Part shown: positions 27,566-37,148 of the stretch, in pieces
Numbering within the stretch: the first letter of the stretch is position 1
How the letters are laid out: every line of letters begins with the position of its first letter
From: Acidobacteriota bacterium
GTDB lineage: Bacteria > Acidobacteriota > Terriglobia > Terriglobales > Acidobacteriaceae
NCBI GenBank assembly: GCA_003225555.1
Contig: QIAM01000018.1
Span: 1-64,000 of the forward strand
Direction of reading: 5' to 3'
DNA: 64,000 nt
The notes under the pieces: model-generated
The model's input: the letters and a program-made list of their open reading frames with translations, nothing else
What the model was told of the DNA's origin: nothing
The model's database searches: none
Position numbers and translations under genes: made by a program

Positions 27566-28411
27566 TCAGCCGGCGGGGCGAAGCTGCTCCGCGGGCAGAA
27601 GAGAGTTCATCGATCCTGAGCGGAATCCTTCCAGGTCCAGAGTCACGAACTTAAAGCCGAGCCCCTTGAAGATCCTCGTGAACTCAGCTGCCATGGCAGG
27701 ATCGAGCGCGCGCTCCAGTTCCTCCCGGGCAATCTCGATGCGTACGATCTCCCCGTGATGGCGCACGCGGAACTGCCGGAAGCCCAGCGCGCGGATCGCC
27801 TCTTCACCCTGCTCGACCAGCGCCAAAGCTTCAGGAGTCACCGGTCGCCCATACTCGATGCGGGACGAGAGGCACGCCGACGCAGGTTTGTCCCAGATTC
27901 TCAGCCCCGCCTGGCGGGCCAATTCGCGAATCTCCTGCTTCGTAAGCCTCGCATCAAGAAGTGGAGCCGCGACATGGTGCTGGCGTGCAGCTTGCTGGCC
28001 CGGGCGGAAGTCCCCCTGATCGTCCACGTTCACGCCGTACGCGATGGTGTCAAAGCCGCGGGCGGCTCGAACTTCTTCCATCACGGTGAAGAGCTCATCT
28101 TTACAGTGAAAGCATCGTTGCCGGTCGTTGCGGACATATTCGGGACGGTCGAGTTCCGAGGTCGCAATCACCTCGACCGGGATGGCCTGCTCCTTAGCAA
28201 ACGCCAGAGCATCGGCAAGTTGGGTGCGAGCGAGGCTGGGCGAGTCGGCAATGATCGCCAGCATGTCGCTCGCAAGTACCTGACGAGTGATCCACGCAAG
28301 ATAGGCCGAATCAACGCCTCCGGAGTAGGCAACAAGCGTGCGACCGAGCCCGTGAAGACCATTGCAAAGCAACGAAGCTTTCGAGTCGAGGCTGTCGCCC
28401 GGAGGCTGCAT
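27566..28411 (-). CDS. larE: ATP-dependent sacrificial sulfur transferase LarE
   Basis: 281 residues from MQPPGDSL; the open frame continues upstream to 28636 without conserved wording. A PP-loop ATP pyrophosphatase with TLVAYSGGVDSAYLAW, then RCFHCKDELF and DKPASACLSSRIEYG, which contains the cysteine that in Lactobacillus LarE donates its own sulfur when building the nickel-pincer cofactor of lactate racemase. LarB, LarC and LarA are not in the window, so the cofactor's user is unknown; solitary larE-like genes are frequent. Confidence 0.92.
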   Translation of the reverse strand: MQPPGDSLDSKASLLCNGLHGLGRTLVAYSGGVDSAYLAWITRQVLASDMLAIIADSPSLARTQLADALAFAKEQAIPVEVIATSELDRPEYVRNDRQRCFHCKDELFTVMEEVRAARGFDTIAYGVNVDDQGDFRPGQQAARQHHVAAPLLDARLTKQEIRELARQAGLRIWDKPASACLSSRIEYGRPVTPEALALVEQGEEAIRALGFRQFRVRHHGEIVRIEIAREELERALDPAMAAEFTRIFKGLGFKFVTLDLEGFRSGSMNSLLPAEQLRPAG

Positions 28412-28766
28412 CACAAGTATGTTAACAGTTCTCGCCGGGAAGCCTGGAGGGCGTTTTGGGCTGGTGCAGTCCTTCCAACGCCGCAACAGCGGTGTCATTC
28501 CCCAAAGCCTCTGCCGTTTGCTGAAAAACCACCGATCGACTCCATTGCGAAAGCCTTGACCTACGATTCCGTTGTGAGGGTTCGATCTGCCACTCTGTTT
28601 TGAAAGGGCGCGGCTTTCTAGCGGCGCCGTAAGCACCCAAAATCAGTCGCGGCTTTAGCCGCAGAAGAGCTTCCGGCGCTAAAATGCTCCATTCGATTTC
28701 AGGCTCACGGAGCGCTTGAGACGCTGCGCCACCCCAAAAGCTGACGCTCTCGTTGACGCCACACCG
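28412..28766. other. Intergenic region larE to lptD with repeat family B
   Basis: No supported gene in 355 bases. It contains one copy of repeat family B (28594-28668). Frames that cross it are extensions of larE or shadows. The promoter of larE should lie just above 28411, but I cannot pick out a clear one. Confidence 0.6.
28594..28668 (+). repeat. Repeat family B, copy 1
   Basis: Begins CTGTTTTGAAAGGGCGCGGC, has a first hairpin GGCGCGGC...GCGGCGCC, an A-rich middle, and a second hairpin GCGGCTTTAGCCGC. Related copies lie at 35160-35236 (plus) and 54790-54862 (minus). Confidence 0.85.
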
Positions 28767-31313
28767 CTAGTACAGGCGCTCCTGCCGCCGCAAATTCCCG
28801 AACGAACCAATATTCGCCAGGCTGAACGTAAAACGAAACAGATTCTCATTCCGTACGTTCGCGATAGAAAAGCGCCGGTACTCCAGCGTCACGCCGCAGC
28901 AGTCCCAGTTGTAAGTGGTCTGGGCCGTCGCAAACTGCAAGCGTCCTTTTTCGGCATCGATACCAAAACTGCTGGCCGCACTGAAGCCGCGTTTGTTAAG
29001 ACCGCCGTACCCCAGCGCCACCCGGAACTGCTGAAACTTCTGGGTGAAGGCTGGGACGGTTGGGGTTGGTGGCTGCGGAATCTGCAGGAAAGCGTCTCCG
29101 CCGCCGACGGTAAACGGTCCCACATGGTAGTTCGCCAGCAGGGTGCTGGCATTGATGCGTCCCAACTGGAAGTCGTAATCCATGTCCCATTCCGTATCCG
29201 TCCGCTCGCTGGTCTCCACTCGCAGGCGCGAAACGATGGGCGAGAGATGTCGCGGCACGGTCACAAACGCGATCCCGGTCAGATCTTCCGTGGTGGTGAA
29301 GACGTTGCGCTGCCCTGAACTCACCGCCCCGCCGAATGTTGGGTCGACGAAGTACTTCTGCGCGATTTCCCAGCTCGCCACCTCGCGGACCTGCGGCGCG
29401 GGCCGGCATCCCTCATCCCGCGTCTTGTAGCGCTCCCAGGGCACGCTTTGCTCCGGCGCGGCGGCGCCCACCGTCAACAAAGCCATGCTGGCTCCGCACT
29501 CTTCGATGGCCGTATTTTTTCGCTTCGCGTACAGCCGGGTCACAAACCCATACTCAACCTCGTGCGTGTTGCTCAGTATGTCGCGCTCATCGAAACGCAG
29601 GATATTCGCGAAACTATCCACGCCGGTGACGTAGCGGTAGACCACGCGCGGTTCGATGACATGCTTCCATTTCTGTCCCCGGAATTCACCATCGAACACC
29701 CGCTCCACCGGCGGCGGACGGAATTCCACGATGATTTCGAGGGCCTTGCGGTTGATGGCGTTCGCCTCAGCTGTCCGAGGATCTCCGGGAATCAGCCGCT
29801 CGGTGTAATACGTGTCGTGTAGAGTAAGAGCTGGGCGCAATGACCATCCTCCAAACAACCGCGGTGCCGAAATCTGCGGATTCAGATCGAAGCGCCCCAG
29901 CAGATTGCCGGTGCGGAAGGCCGGCGTGCAAATCGGTGCCAGCCCGGCCTGGGTAGGGCACACTTCCGGTTCGCTGCGCGCCAAGCCTCCGAACGATGTG
30001 TCGAAAGACCAGTAGAAAGGCGAGCTCCCCAGCCTGTGATCCACGCTCTCGATGTCGAAGCTGGGCGCATGCAGGATTCGAATGTCCTGGTCGGCAGTTA
30101 GATTTGTGCCCGTGACGCCGGCCTGGGGGTTCGGCTGCAACTCAAAGTTCTGATAGCGTTCGACCATCCCTCCGTAGAAGAATCCATGTCTGGATCTGGT
30201 AAGGAACGCTTGCGACTTTACCTCCGAGTTCACCGCCTGGCTAAAGACTTCATTGAAGGCCAAACGGAATATGAATGAACTCAGGTAGTCGATATTCGCC
30301 ACGCTGCGAAACCCACCACCCAGGTTTCCCTCGGCAATGAGACGCGCATTCTGCCCACCTTGCTTCACCGGCGGCGAGCCGATCCCCCGGTCGATCACGC
30401 CAAAATAACTCAGGTCGACGTAAGACGTGTCACTGGGACGCACGCGAAACTCCCCCCGTTGTGCCCATCCGCGCCTCGAGTAGTACTCAGCGCCCAAGGT
30501 GGTGTCCATACTGCGATTGATGGCCCAGTAGAACGAGTCGCCAACCGTTTCCCCCCTCGTCGAGGACCGCCCAATCGTCGGCATGAGGAACCCGGTTTCT
30601 CTGGCTTCCCGCTGTACGGGATGTGTCGCGTAGGGAAGGTACAAAACCGGAAGCCCGTGCAGAAGAAACGCACTATGGTGAATCGTCGCATTCCCACCAA
30701 CATCGACAATTACTCTGCGAGCCTTGAACTGCCATTTCGGATTCGGCAATTCGCAGGTCGTAATGGTTCCGTCGTAGACCACGTAATGGTCGGAAGAAGT
30801 CTTTTCCACGAGGTGTCCGCTAAATGCGAACGGTGCCGTTGACGTGAGCACCGCCCGGCTTCCGCGAAAGCGCAGTCCAGTCGTCGCGGTGACATCGTAA
30901 AAGCGGCCGGTTTCCGCGATCAGGTTGTAGTTTCCGTGGCTGGCTTTGATGTGGTCATCGTTCGGACCGCCATCCAGGCTGAAGTGTCCGGTCGCGGTCG
31001 CCTCACCGGTGTCGGAATTGTAGGTCGCTTCGTCGGTGCGCAGGATGTAGGTCTGGTAGTGGATCTCAACGTCCCCACTCAACTTGTATAAAGGCCCGTC
31101 CTTCTCTTGCCGGATGGCGCAGATAAGGAGATCTTTGTCCAGAGATTCAGCCGCCTGCTTCGCACAAGGGGTATCGGGAACAGATGTAGCCGCGTTTTTT
31201 TGTGGTGTGGAACCTTCTGCGCCAGAGTGCAACTGGCTGGTAACTAATGGAGGGACGAGAAGCAGGTGACAAAGCAACGCCGCCGTGATAAGGAATCTGT
31301 TGCGAGCGTTCAT
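28767..31313 (-). CDS. lptD: LPS-assembly protein LptD
   Basis: 848 residues. Signal peptide at 1-26, an N-terminal OstA/LptA-like domain (YKLSGDVEIHYQTYILRTDEATYN, ATGHFSLDGGPNDDHIKA) and a large C-terminal beta-barrel (RVIVDVGGNATIHHSAFLLH, GLPVLYLPYATHPVQREARETGFLMP). It forms the outer-membrane gate that inserts lipopolysaccharide and so shows that the host has an LPS-type outer membrane. Few cysteines are present, so the disulfide arrangement of E. coli LptD is not conserved. Confidence 0.92.
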   Translation of the reverse strand: MNARNRFLITAALLCHLLLVPPLVTSQLHSGAEGSTPQKNAATSVPDTPCAKQAAESLDKDLLICAIRQEKDGPLYKLSGDVEIHYQTYILRTDEATYNSDTGEATATGHFSLDGGPNDDHIKASHGNYNLIAETGRFYDVTATTGLRFRGSRAVLTSTAPFAFSGHLVEKTSSDHYVVYDGTITTCELPNPKWQFKARRVIVDVGGNATIHHSAFLLHGLPVLYLPYATHPVQREARETGFLMPTIGRSSTRGETVGDSFYWAINRSMDTTLGAEYYSRRGWAQRGEFRVRPSDTSYVDLSYFGVIDRGIGSPPVKQGGQNARLIAEGNLGGGFRSVANIDYLSSFIFRLAFNEVFSQAVNSEVKSQAFLTRSRHGFFYGGMVERYQNFELQPNPQAGVTGTNLTADQDIRILHAPSFDIESVDHRLGSSPFYWSFDTSFGGLARSEPEVCPTQAGLAPICTPAFRTGNLLGRFDLNPQISAPRLFGGWSLRPALTLHDTYYTERLIPGDPRTAEANAINRKALEIIVEFRPPPVERVFDGEFRGQKWKHVIEPRVVYRYVTGVDSFANILRFDERDILSNTHEVEYGFVTRLYAKRKNTAIEECGASMALLTVGAAAPEQSVPWERYKTRDEGCRPAPQVREVASWEIAQKYFVDPTFGGAVSSGQRNVFTTTEDLTGIAFVTVPRHLSPIVSRLRVETSERTDTEWDMDYDFQLGRINASTLLANYHVGPFTVGGGDAFLQIPQPPTPTVPAFTQKFQQFRVALGYGGLNKRGFSAASSFGIDAEKGRLQFATAQTTYNWDCCGVTLEYRRFSIANVRNENLFRFTFSLANIGSFGNLRRQERLY

Positions 31314-31529
31314 CGAAACCAGATCATTGATAGAAGATCACTGAAAGAAGCTCATTGGGGAAGATCGTCGGAAGCGCGACCGGCGCCTTCGGCCCTGATT
31401 TTCGCGGCATCGTGAACTTAGCACGGCGCCGCCCCGCAGGAAAAGTGGCGAAAAAGGCTAGGATTCCGCGGATCATTCGACGGTTGTACGTGTTGCTCTG
31501 ACTTCTGGCGCGATCGTAAGACTTGGCCC

Positions 31530-32702
31530 ATGAATTGTCCGTTGTGCGGTGATATCTGCCGCTGCTCCCCCGAGCCCGAAGGTGTTGCCCCGCCGCGCTG
31601 GATGTCGGACGCGGCCGATGACTTCGCATCTTCCGGTGCGCTCGTGTCTTCTCAGACGGGTGTGGCGGATGAGGACGAGACTGAGCACTCGTCACCTTCC
31701 GAGGATTCTCAGGCCTCGAGCGACTTCGCGGATCAGGAAGGCAACGTCGGCACGCCGCTCGAAATAACCGAGGACCCCTCCGCTTGGCGCGAGCAACTTT
31801 CTGCGCGTCTCAGCCAGTATCGGTCGCGCCGCAAGGTACGCCCTCCCCGGTACCCGTCACTACGGCTGCCGTTTGAAGATCCCTTGCGCAGTGCGGGGTC
31901 AAACGACTCTCTCCTCTCATCGACCCCTTCGTTCAACGCCGTCTCAAATCAGGCGCTGGCCCGGGACTGGACCGAGCCCGTTGCTCCTCCATTACCCGGG
32001 GAGGCCGCAGCTTCTTCAGCGCCAGTGAGGTCCACCGCCGCGCCCTCTCGCGCGCCCACCCCGACTCCAGCGCATACGAGCGCAAAGATCATTGAGTTCC
32101 CGCGTACCGCAGAGATTGGACCTGCACCGCCTTCCGATGAACTGGCGGAGCCAGTAATCGACCGTCCGCGAATCCTCGATGTTCCCGAAGTCGCGGCTCC
32201 TCCGCCCGCCCTCGGCGGAATCACCATCGAGGCAGCCCAGCGCGTGGAAGTCGAAAAGCGCCCCGGAATCGACATTCCACTGCAAAGCGCTCCCCTGGCG
32301 AGACGCCTGCTCGCGACTGTGATCGATGGACTAATCACCGGAGCGGCGTCCACTCTTTTCGGATTTGTTTTTTGGAAGATAACCGCGATCCGTCCGCCCC
32401 AGCTTCAGATTCTCGGACTGGCCGCCGGCGCTCCCAGCCTGTTCTGGGCAGCCTATCAGTATCTGTTGATCGTGTATTCGGGAAGCACACCGGGATTGCG
32501 CCTGGCCGGACTGGAAATCAACCGCTTCGACGGCACATTGACCACCCGCCGCCTTCGCCGATGGCGCGTCCTGGCATCCTACCTGTCAGCCGTCTCCCTC
32601 GGCATGGGATACGCCTGGCTCTTCCTCGACGAAGACAGCCTGTGCTGGCACGACCGCATCACGCACACCTATCTGGCACCGATCCGTCGTGAGCAGCACT
32701 AA
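31530..32702 (+). CDS. RDD-family membrane protein with zinc-ribbon N-terminus
   Basis: 390 residues. The N-terminus MNCPLCGDICRC is a probable metal-binding knuckle. A long, low-complexity, Ser/Pro/Ala-rich region (about 20-250) follows, then an RDD domain (about 250-385) starting PLARRLLATVIDGLITGA with three membrane helices and ending CWHDRITHTYLAP. RDD proteins are poorly characterised; some transport small solutes or sodium. It starts about 220 bases from the divergent lptD gene. Confidence 0.85.
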   Translation: MNCPLCGDICRCSPEPEGVAPPRWMSDAADDFASSGALVSSQTGVADEDETEHSSPSEDSQASSDFADQEGNVGTPLEITEDPSAWREQLSARLSQYRSRRKVRPPRYPSLRLPFEDPLRSAGSNDSLLSSTPSFNAVSNQALARDWTEPVAPPLPGEAAASSAPVRSTAAPSRAPTPTPAHTSAKIIEFPRTAEIGPAPPSDELAEPVIDRPRILDVPEVAAPPPALGGITIEAAQRVEVEKRPGIDIPLQSAPLARRLLATVIDGLITGAASTLFGFVFWKITAIRPPQLQILGLAAGAPSLFWAAYQYLLIVYSGSTPGLRLAGLEINRFDGTLTTRRLRRWRVLASYLSAVSLGMGYAWLFLDEDSLCWHDRITHTYLAPIRREQH

Positions 32703-32723
32703 TCGCACCGGCATCGTATCTGC

Positions 32724-32770
32724 ACACGTAGCGACAGCCGCCTCGGCTGTCCGGCCGTGCGAAGCAGGCC
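32724..32770. repeat. Repeat family C copy
   Basis: GACAGCCGCCTCGGCTGTC at 32733-32751 is an imperfect palindrome, followed by GGCCGTGCGAAGCAGGCC, a second small hairpin. Same two-hairpin plan as at 39848, 50781 and the copies within pcrA. Confidence 0.85.
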
Positions 32771-32882
32771 GAACTCGTCACGAACTCCGCCGATCGCGAT
32801 CCCGCCCCGAACGAATCCCCTTTCCCCTGTGCTATCTTCAATAGGTTTACCCGATAAAGCGTTTCACGCATTCATCTAAAGA

Positions 32883-35138
32883 ATGGCTACATCGCTCGAG
32901 AGTTCCAAGCCGGCAGTAAAGGTCTTCGTCGCCACCACGGTGATGCTGACCTTCATCTCCTTCTGGCGCGCCGCCGCCATCGTCCTCTCCGATCTCGCAT
33001 CATCCGCCTACTACGCTGGCGGCGACGCCGAAAAGGTCATCGGTAAAAGCGCCCCCTGGTTCATCCTCGCCGTCATGTTGTTCAGCTACTGTGTGCGCGC
33101 TCTCTATATCGAGTCGAGCGCCATGTTCGTACGCGGGGGCGTCTATCGTGTAGTCAAGGAGGCCATGGGGGGAGGCCTAGCCAAGTTTTCCGTCTCGGCT
33201 CTACTTTTCGACTACGTCCTTACCGGCCCTATCAGCGCCGTCTCCGCCGGACAATACCTTGCGGGCTTCATCAAGGATATTGGGGAGTATATGCACCACC
33301 CACTGCAGTTCTCCGACAATCACTTTGCGGCCGGTGTGGCGGTTATCGTGGTTGTCTTCTTCTGGTGGAAGAATACCCAAGGCATCCACGAGTCCAGCCG
33401 CAAGGCCCTGCAAATCATGGCCATCACTACGGTGATGGTGGTGATTCTGATTGTCTGGTGCACAATCACCATTCTCCACGCCCCGGTCGTCCAGTTGCCA
33501 CCGAGTCCCTTACATCCCGGCGTGGTTGCGCTCACCCACGAATCGCTCGGCTGGCTGTACGGAACCTGGGTCAGCCACCTGACATTGGTGATCCTGTTTG
33601 TTGGATTCGGTCACTCGGTCCTGGCCATGAGCGGCGAAGAGACTCTGGCCCAGGTCAACCGTGAGATCGAACACCCCAAGCTGAAGAACCTGCAGAAGAC
33701 AGGAATGGTCATCTTCGTCTACAGCCTTCTATTCACCGGGCTGGTCTCCTTCTTCGCCGCAATGATCATTCCCGACAACATCCGGCCCAGTTTCTTTGCG
33801 AATCTGATCGGCGGAATCGCAATGTACCTGTGGGGCCCTTTGTGGGCCAAGCTGGTCTTCCACGGTTTTGTCGTACTGGTGGGCGTGCTGATCCTGGCGG
33901 GGGCGCAAAACACATCAATTGTCGGAGCCAACGGCGTGCTCAATCGCCTCGCCGAAGATGGGGTCCTCACCTCCTGGTTTCAGCGCCCCCATCATCGCTT
34001 CGGCACCAGCTACCGTCTGATCAATTTGATCGTTGTAATGCAGCTCGCAACCATCATTCTGAGCAAGGGAAATGTTTTCGTATTAGCCGGCCTGTACGCC
34101 TTCGGCGTGATCTGGAGCTTCACCCTGAACGCGCTGGCGGTGCTGGTCCTGCGCTATACCGAGCCCGAACAGCGCCAGTGGAAGGTCCCGGGAAATCTGC
34201 GGATTGCCGGCAAAGAAGTCCCGCTGGGCGTGATTCTCATTTTCCTGGTTTTGTTCATCACGGCAGTCATAAACCTCTTCACCAAGTATGAGGCCACAAT
34301 TTCCGGAGTAGCTTTCAGCGTGATCCTTTTCGGCCTTTTTACTTACTCTGAACGTCGCACCGCCCGCGAACGCCATGGCATGCCGGAAAAACTGGACCAG
34401 TTCCGGGTCTATGGCAACCAGGAACTGGGCAGCGGTGCCATGGACGTGCGCCCCGGCAATGTCCTGGTCGCGGTAAGAGATCCTCGGAATCTCTATTACC
34501 TGCGGCAGGTTCTGGCCCGAACCAACACGGCCAAGCAGGATGTCGTTGTGATGAGTGCCCGCCTGTACCATCGCGAGCACACCTTCAGCGGCAGCACCGT
34601 CCTTGAGGCCAGCCAAGTCTTCGATCACTACGAGCAGGAGTTATTCACCGCCGCGGTAGCCGTGGCGGAAAAAGAAGGCAAGCCGATCCACTTGCTGGTG
34701 GTGCCCGCCACCGACGTCTTCGAAGCGATCATGGTGACCGCGCAACGCCTTGGTTCCAGCCGCGTCGTCTGCGGGCTCTCGAACAAATTAAGTGCCGACG
34801 AGCAGGCCAAGCTTACGGGCGACGCATGGGAGCGCCTACCTGAACCGCGTCCACGCTTGACCCTTGAAGTAATTGGACCTGACGGCATCCGTGAGTATGC
34901 CCTCGGCCCGCACACACCACGTCTCCGACCCCAGGACGTCGAACTCATGCACCAGCTGTGGCTCAACATCACGTCCGACCCGAAGTTCGCCGGAGCGCAC
35001 CATTACCACATCGTCGCCTTAGCCCTCGAAGAGTTGAAGCGCGAGTTGAGTACGGAACAGCGGGCCCAACTCCTGGCCAAACTGCAGGAAGAGATGGGAC
35101 AACGCGAAGGCGGCGGAGGTTCTGCGAGCAGTAATTGA
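32883..35138 (+). CDS. APC-family amino-acid permease with cytosolic C-terminal domain
   Basis: 751 residues. Residues 1-480 hold about twelve helices of an APC-superfamily permease (TFISFWRAAAIVLSDLASSA, SALLFDYVLTGPISAVSAGQ, AMSGEETLAQVNREIEHPKL). The last 250 residues form a soluble domain of universal-stress-protein type (GNVLVAVRDPRNLYYLRQVL, DVVVMSARLY, HLLVVPATDVFEAI, SSRVVCGLSNKLS). The USP-like tail probably senses nucleotide or second messenger and tunes transport, as in related bacterial permeases. The substrate cannot be told from sequence. Confidence 0.9.
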   Translation: MATSLESSKPAVKVFVATTVMLTFISFWRAAAIVLSDLASSAYYAGGDAEKVIGKSAPWFILAVMLFSYCVRALYIESSAMFVRGGVYRVVKEAMGGGLAKFSVSALLFDYVLTGPISAVSAGQYLAGFIKDIGEYMHHPLQFSDNHFAAGVAVIVVVFFWWKNTQGIHESSRKALQIMAITTVMVVILIVWCTITILHAPVVQLPPSPLHPGVVALTHESLGWLYGTWVSHLTLVILFVGFGHSVLAMSGEETLAQVNREIEHPKLKNLQKTGMVIFVYSLLFTGLVSFFAAMIIPDNIRPSFFANLIGGIAMYLWGPLWAKLVFHGFVVLVGVLILAGAQNTSIVGANGVLNRLAEDGVLTSWFQRPHHRFGTSYRLINLIVVMQLATIILSKGNVFVLAGLYAFGVIWSFTLNALAVLVLRYTEPEQRQWKVPGNLRIAGKEVPLGVILIFLVLFITAVINLFTKYEATISGVAFSVILFGLFTYSERRTARERHGMPEKLDQFRVYGNQELGSGAMDVRPGNVLVAVRDPRNLYYLRQVLARTNTAKQDVVVMSARLYHREHTFSGSTVLEASQVFDHYEQELFTAAVAVAEKEGKPIHLLVVPATDVFEAIMVTAQRLGSSRVVCGLSNKLSADEQAKLTGDAWERLPEPRPRLTLEVIGPDGIREYALGPHTPRLRPQDVELMHQLWLNITSDPKFAGAHHYHIVALALEELKRELSTEQRAQLLAKLQEEMGQREGGGGSASSN

Positions 35139-35159
35139 CCCCGCGCCTCGAAATAAGAT

Positions 35160-35236
35160 CCTGTTTTGAGAGGCGCGGCTTCAACCGCGCCGCAAAGTGC
35201 AGCCAAAAAAATCAACCGCGGCTTCAGCCGCTGAGG
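35160..35236 (+). repeat. Repeat family B, copy 2
   Basis: CTGTTTTGAGAGGCGCGGCT, hairpin GCGCGGCTTCAACCGCGC, A-rich middle and hairpin CGCGGCTTCAGCCGCTGAGG. It sits between the convergent permease and epimerase genes and could act as a bidirectional terminator. Confidence 0.85.
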
Positions 35237-35244
35237 TGAGCCTA

Positions 35245-36150
35245 CTAGCCCCTGAGCACGTGCTGCAACGACGCCGTCAACTCCTGATACCGGAACGGAT
35301 AGCCGCTCATAATCAGCTTGCTTGGCTCTACCCGCTGGCTCGCCAGCAGAACCTCTTGCCCCATCTCCCCGAATGCCAGCCGAACCGCAGTCTTCGGCAC
35401 GGGAAGAATTGTTGGTCGTGACAGCACCCTGCCCAGGGTCCTGGTGAATTCCATGTTAGTCAGCGGCCGGGGTGCAACCATGTTCACCGGGCCATGCAGC
35501 AGATCGCTGTTCAGAATGTGATGAATCCCGCCCACCATGTCCTGTATATCAATCCAGCTCATCCACTGATGCCCATCGCCAACCCGCCCGCCTAAGCCGA
35601 GCTTGAATGGCGGCAACATCTTGCCCAAGGCACCGCCGTTGGGACTCAGCACGATTCCAGTTCGGATCTGTACAGTGCGTATTCCCGCCGCGGCAGCAGC
35701 CCGAGTCGCCTCTTCCCACTCCCGGCAAACCTCCGCCAGGAACCCCGAGCCCGGCGAACTCTCCTCCCGCAAAACTTCATCGTTCCGGTCGCCGTAGTAA
35801 CCAATCGCCGAGCCACATACAAACACTTCCGGCTTCTCATTCGCCTGCGCCAGCGCCTGAGCCAGGTTCTGGGTGCCAAGGATCCGGCTCCGGCGAATCC
35901 TCTCCTTCTTCGCCGGAGTCCAGCGCCCGACGATGCTCTCGCCCGCCAGATGGATGACAGCGTGAAATCCGGAAACAGCCTCCGGCGATACCGGCCGCGA
36001 CGGCTCCCAAGGAAGGTGATCGTTGTTGTTCGCAGCAGCAGGCGCCGCTCCACGCGTCAGCCGCGTAATCTGTGCCCCGCTCGCCTTCAGCGACGGCACC
36101 AATGCCGTTCCAATAGGACCCGAGACCCCACTTACCAAGATGCGCCACAT
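35245..36150 (-). CDS. TIGR01777-family epimerase
   Basis: 301 residues starting MWRILVSGVSGPIGTALV, an extended short-chain dehydrogenase fold with NAD(P)-binding GxxGxxG, then VIHLAGESIVGRWTPAKKERIRRSRI and VCGSAIGYYGDRNDEVLREES, and the C-terminal DUF1731-type tail (LASQRVEPSKLIMSGYPFRY). Enzymes of this group (E. coli YfcH type) have no established substrate. Earlier in-frame ATGs at 36165 and 36210 exist but lack family homology. Confidence 0.92.
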   Translation of the reverse strand: MWRILVSGVSGPIGTALVPSLKASGAQITRLTRGAAPAAANNNDHLPWEPSRPVSPEAVSGFHAVIHLAGESIVGRWTPAKKERIRRSRILGTQNLAQALAQANEKPEVFVCGSAIGYYGDRNDEVLREESSPGSGFLAEVCREWEEATRAAAAAGIRTVQIRTGIVLSPNGGALGKMLPPFKLGLGGRVGDGHQWMSWIDIQDMVGGIHHILNSDLLHGPVNMVAPRPLTNMEFTRTLGRVLSRPTILPVPKTAVRLAFGEMGQEVLLASQRVEPSKLIMSGYPFRYQELTASLQHVLRG

Positions 36151-36323
36151 CCGTAGCCCAGGCATGTTGAAACACTCTACCAGACCCGGGCTGCCGCTAT
36201 AATCGGGCACAATAGCCGTGCGCCGTCACTCCGGTATCTCCCAGCGTCCCCGGTCCGTTCGCAGGCCATAGTCCCCAAAGCCCCTTACCCTTTATGAAGT
36301 CCGCATGGACTGCGCCCTCGCTT

Positions 36324-36335
36324 AACTGTACAGTT
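36324..36335. promoter_or_regulatory. Palindrome before decayed antitoxin gene
   Basis: AACTGTACAGTT is a perfect 12-base palindrome about 24 bases before the antitoxin start, suitable as an autorepression operator. Confidence 0.5.
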
Positions 36336-36358
36336 CATGTAATTGAAATGGAGAGTTC

Positions 36359-36665
36359 GTGGCTGCCATCACTCCTTCCGGAAAGCCCGGCACCATCGTT
36401 GTTTCTGCGCTGCGGGCGCGCGCAAAGCTTCGGGCAGCTTCTGCGTCGTGTCGATGATGAGCGCCGGTCGCTGCTAATCGAGAAGCGTGGGACTCCCAAA
36501 GCGGTTCTGCTTAGCATCCGTGATTACATAAGATTAGCCGCGCCGGAACCCGAAGTGCTCAGAATCATCGGTGAAGAATCCGAGCGAAACGGAACGGACA
36601 ACCTAACCCCTAGAGAGATTGACCGCATTATCAGGCTTTCCCGCTCGCAAAAGCGAAGGCGGTAA
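36359..36665 (+). pseudogene. Phd/YefM-family antitoxin, frameshifted
   Basis: Two frames must be joined to give the family sequence. From GTG 36359 (GGAG at 36350-36353 as ribosome site) the frame reads VAAITPSGKPGTIVVSALRA and would soon stop. After A 36424-36426 a one-base shift restores SFGQLLRRVDDERRSLLIEK, PKAVLLSIRDYIRLAAPEP and the tail to the stop at 36665. An extra A in the run AAA explains it. An intact alternative frame from ATG 36348 gives an unrelated N-terminus. The gene overlaps the following PIN gene by one base. Confidence 0.7.
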
Positions 36666-37118
36666 TGCTTCCTCTCCGGTTGGTTATCGACACAAACGTT
36701 GTAATTTCGGCTGCCATCAGGCCCGCCGGATTGCAGCGCACGGTGCTAACGCTGGCCCTTACTAAACCGGCCCGCCTGTACGTCTCACGAGCTATCTTGG
36801 AGGAGTATCGTGACGTGCTGGCCCGGCCGGAGCTCCGGATTCGCAAGCGACCTCGACAGCAATTGCTGTAACTGGTGAAGGACCGCAGCTACACTGTGGC
36901 TCCAACACGGCGACTTGCAGTCACACACGACCCGGACGACAACATATTCCTGGAGTGTGCCGACGCTGCCCGAGCGGACTAAGTGAATCACAGGCAATCA
37001 CAAGCACTTCCCGCGATTCTGGAAGCAAACCAAAGTCATAGCTTCGCGGGAGTTCATTAGCCTGGTCGCTCCACACTTGCTGACATTGGGAAGATCGCGC
37101 GCCTTGACGGCTGCCTGA
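36665..37118 (+). pseudogene. PIN-domain toxin, nonsense and frameshift mutations
   Basis: The start MLPLRLVIDTNVVISAAIRP and SRAILEEYRDVLARPELRIR are a PIN ribonuclease of the COG1569 type. An in-frame TAA at 36869-36871 interrupts it; the same frame continues QLVKDRSYTVAPT and HDPDDNIFLECADAARAD to a second stop at 36980. A one-base shift near 36985 then gives the expected C-terminus ITGNHKHFPRFWKQTK and SREFISLVAPHLL to 37118. The catalytic aspartates are thus spread across three pieces, so the toxin is inactive as written. Confidence 0.85.
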
Positions 37119-37148
37119 AAACGGCTTCCACACGAGCTATAATCCTTC

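Noticed and set aside
36348..36665. Intact antitoxin from ATG 36348
   Set aside because: The frame is open, but its first 25 residues lack family wording; the GTG 36359 frame supplies GTIVVSALRA and needs one shift to join, which explains the data better.
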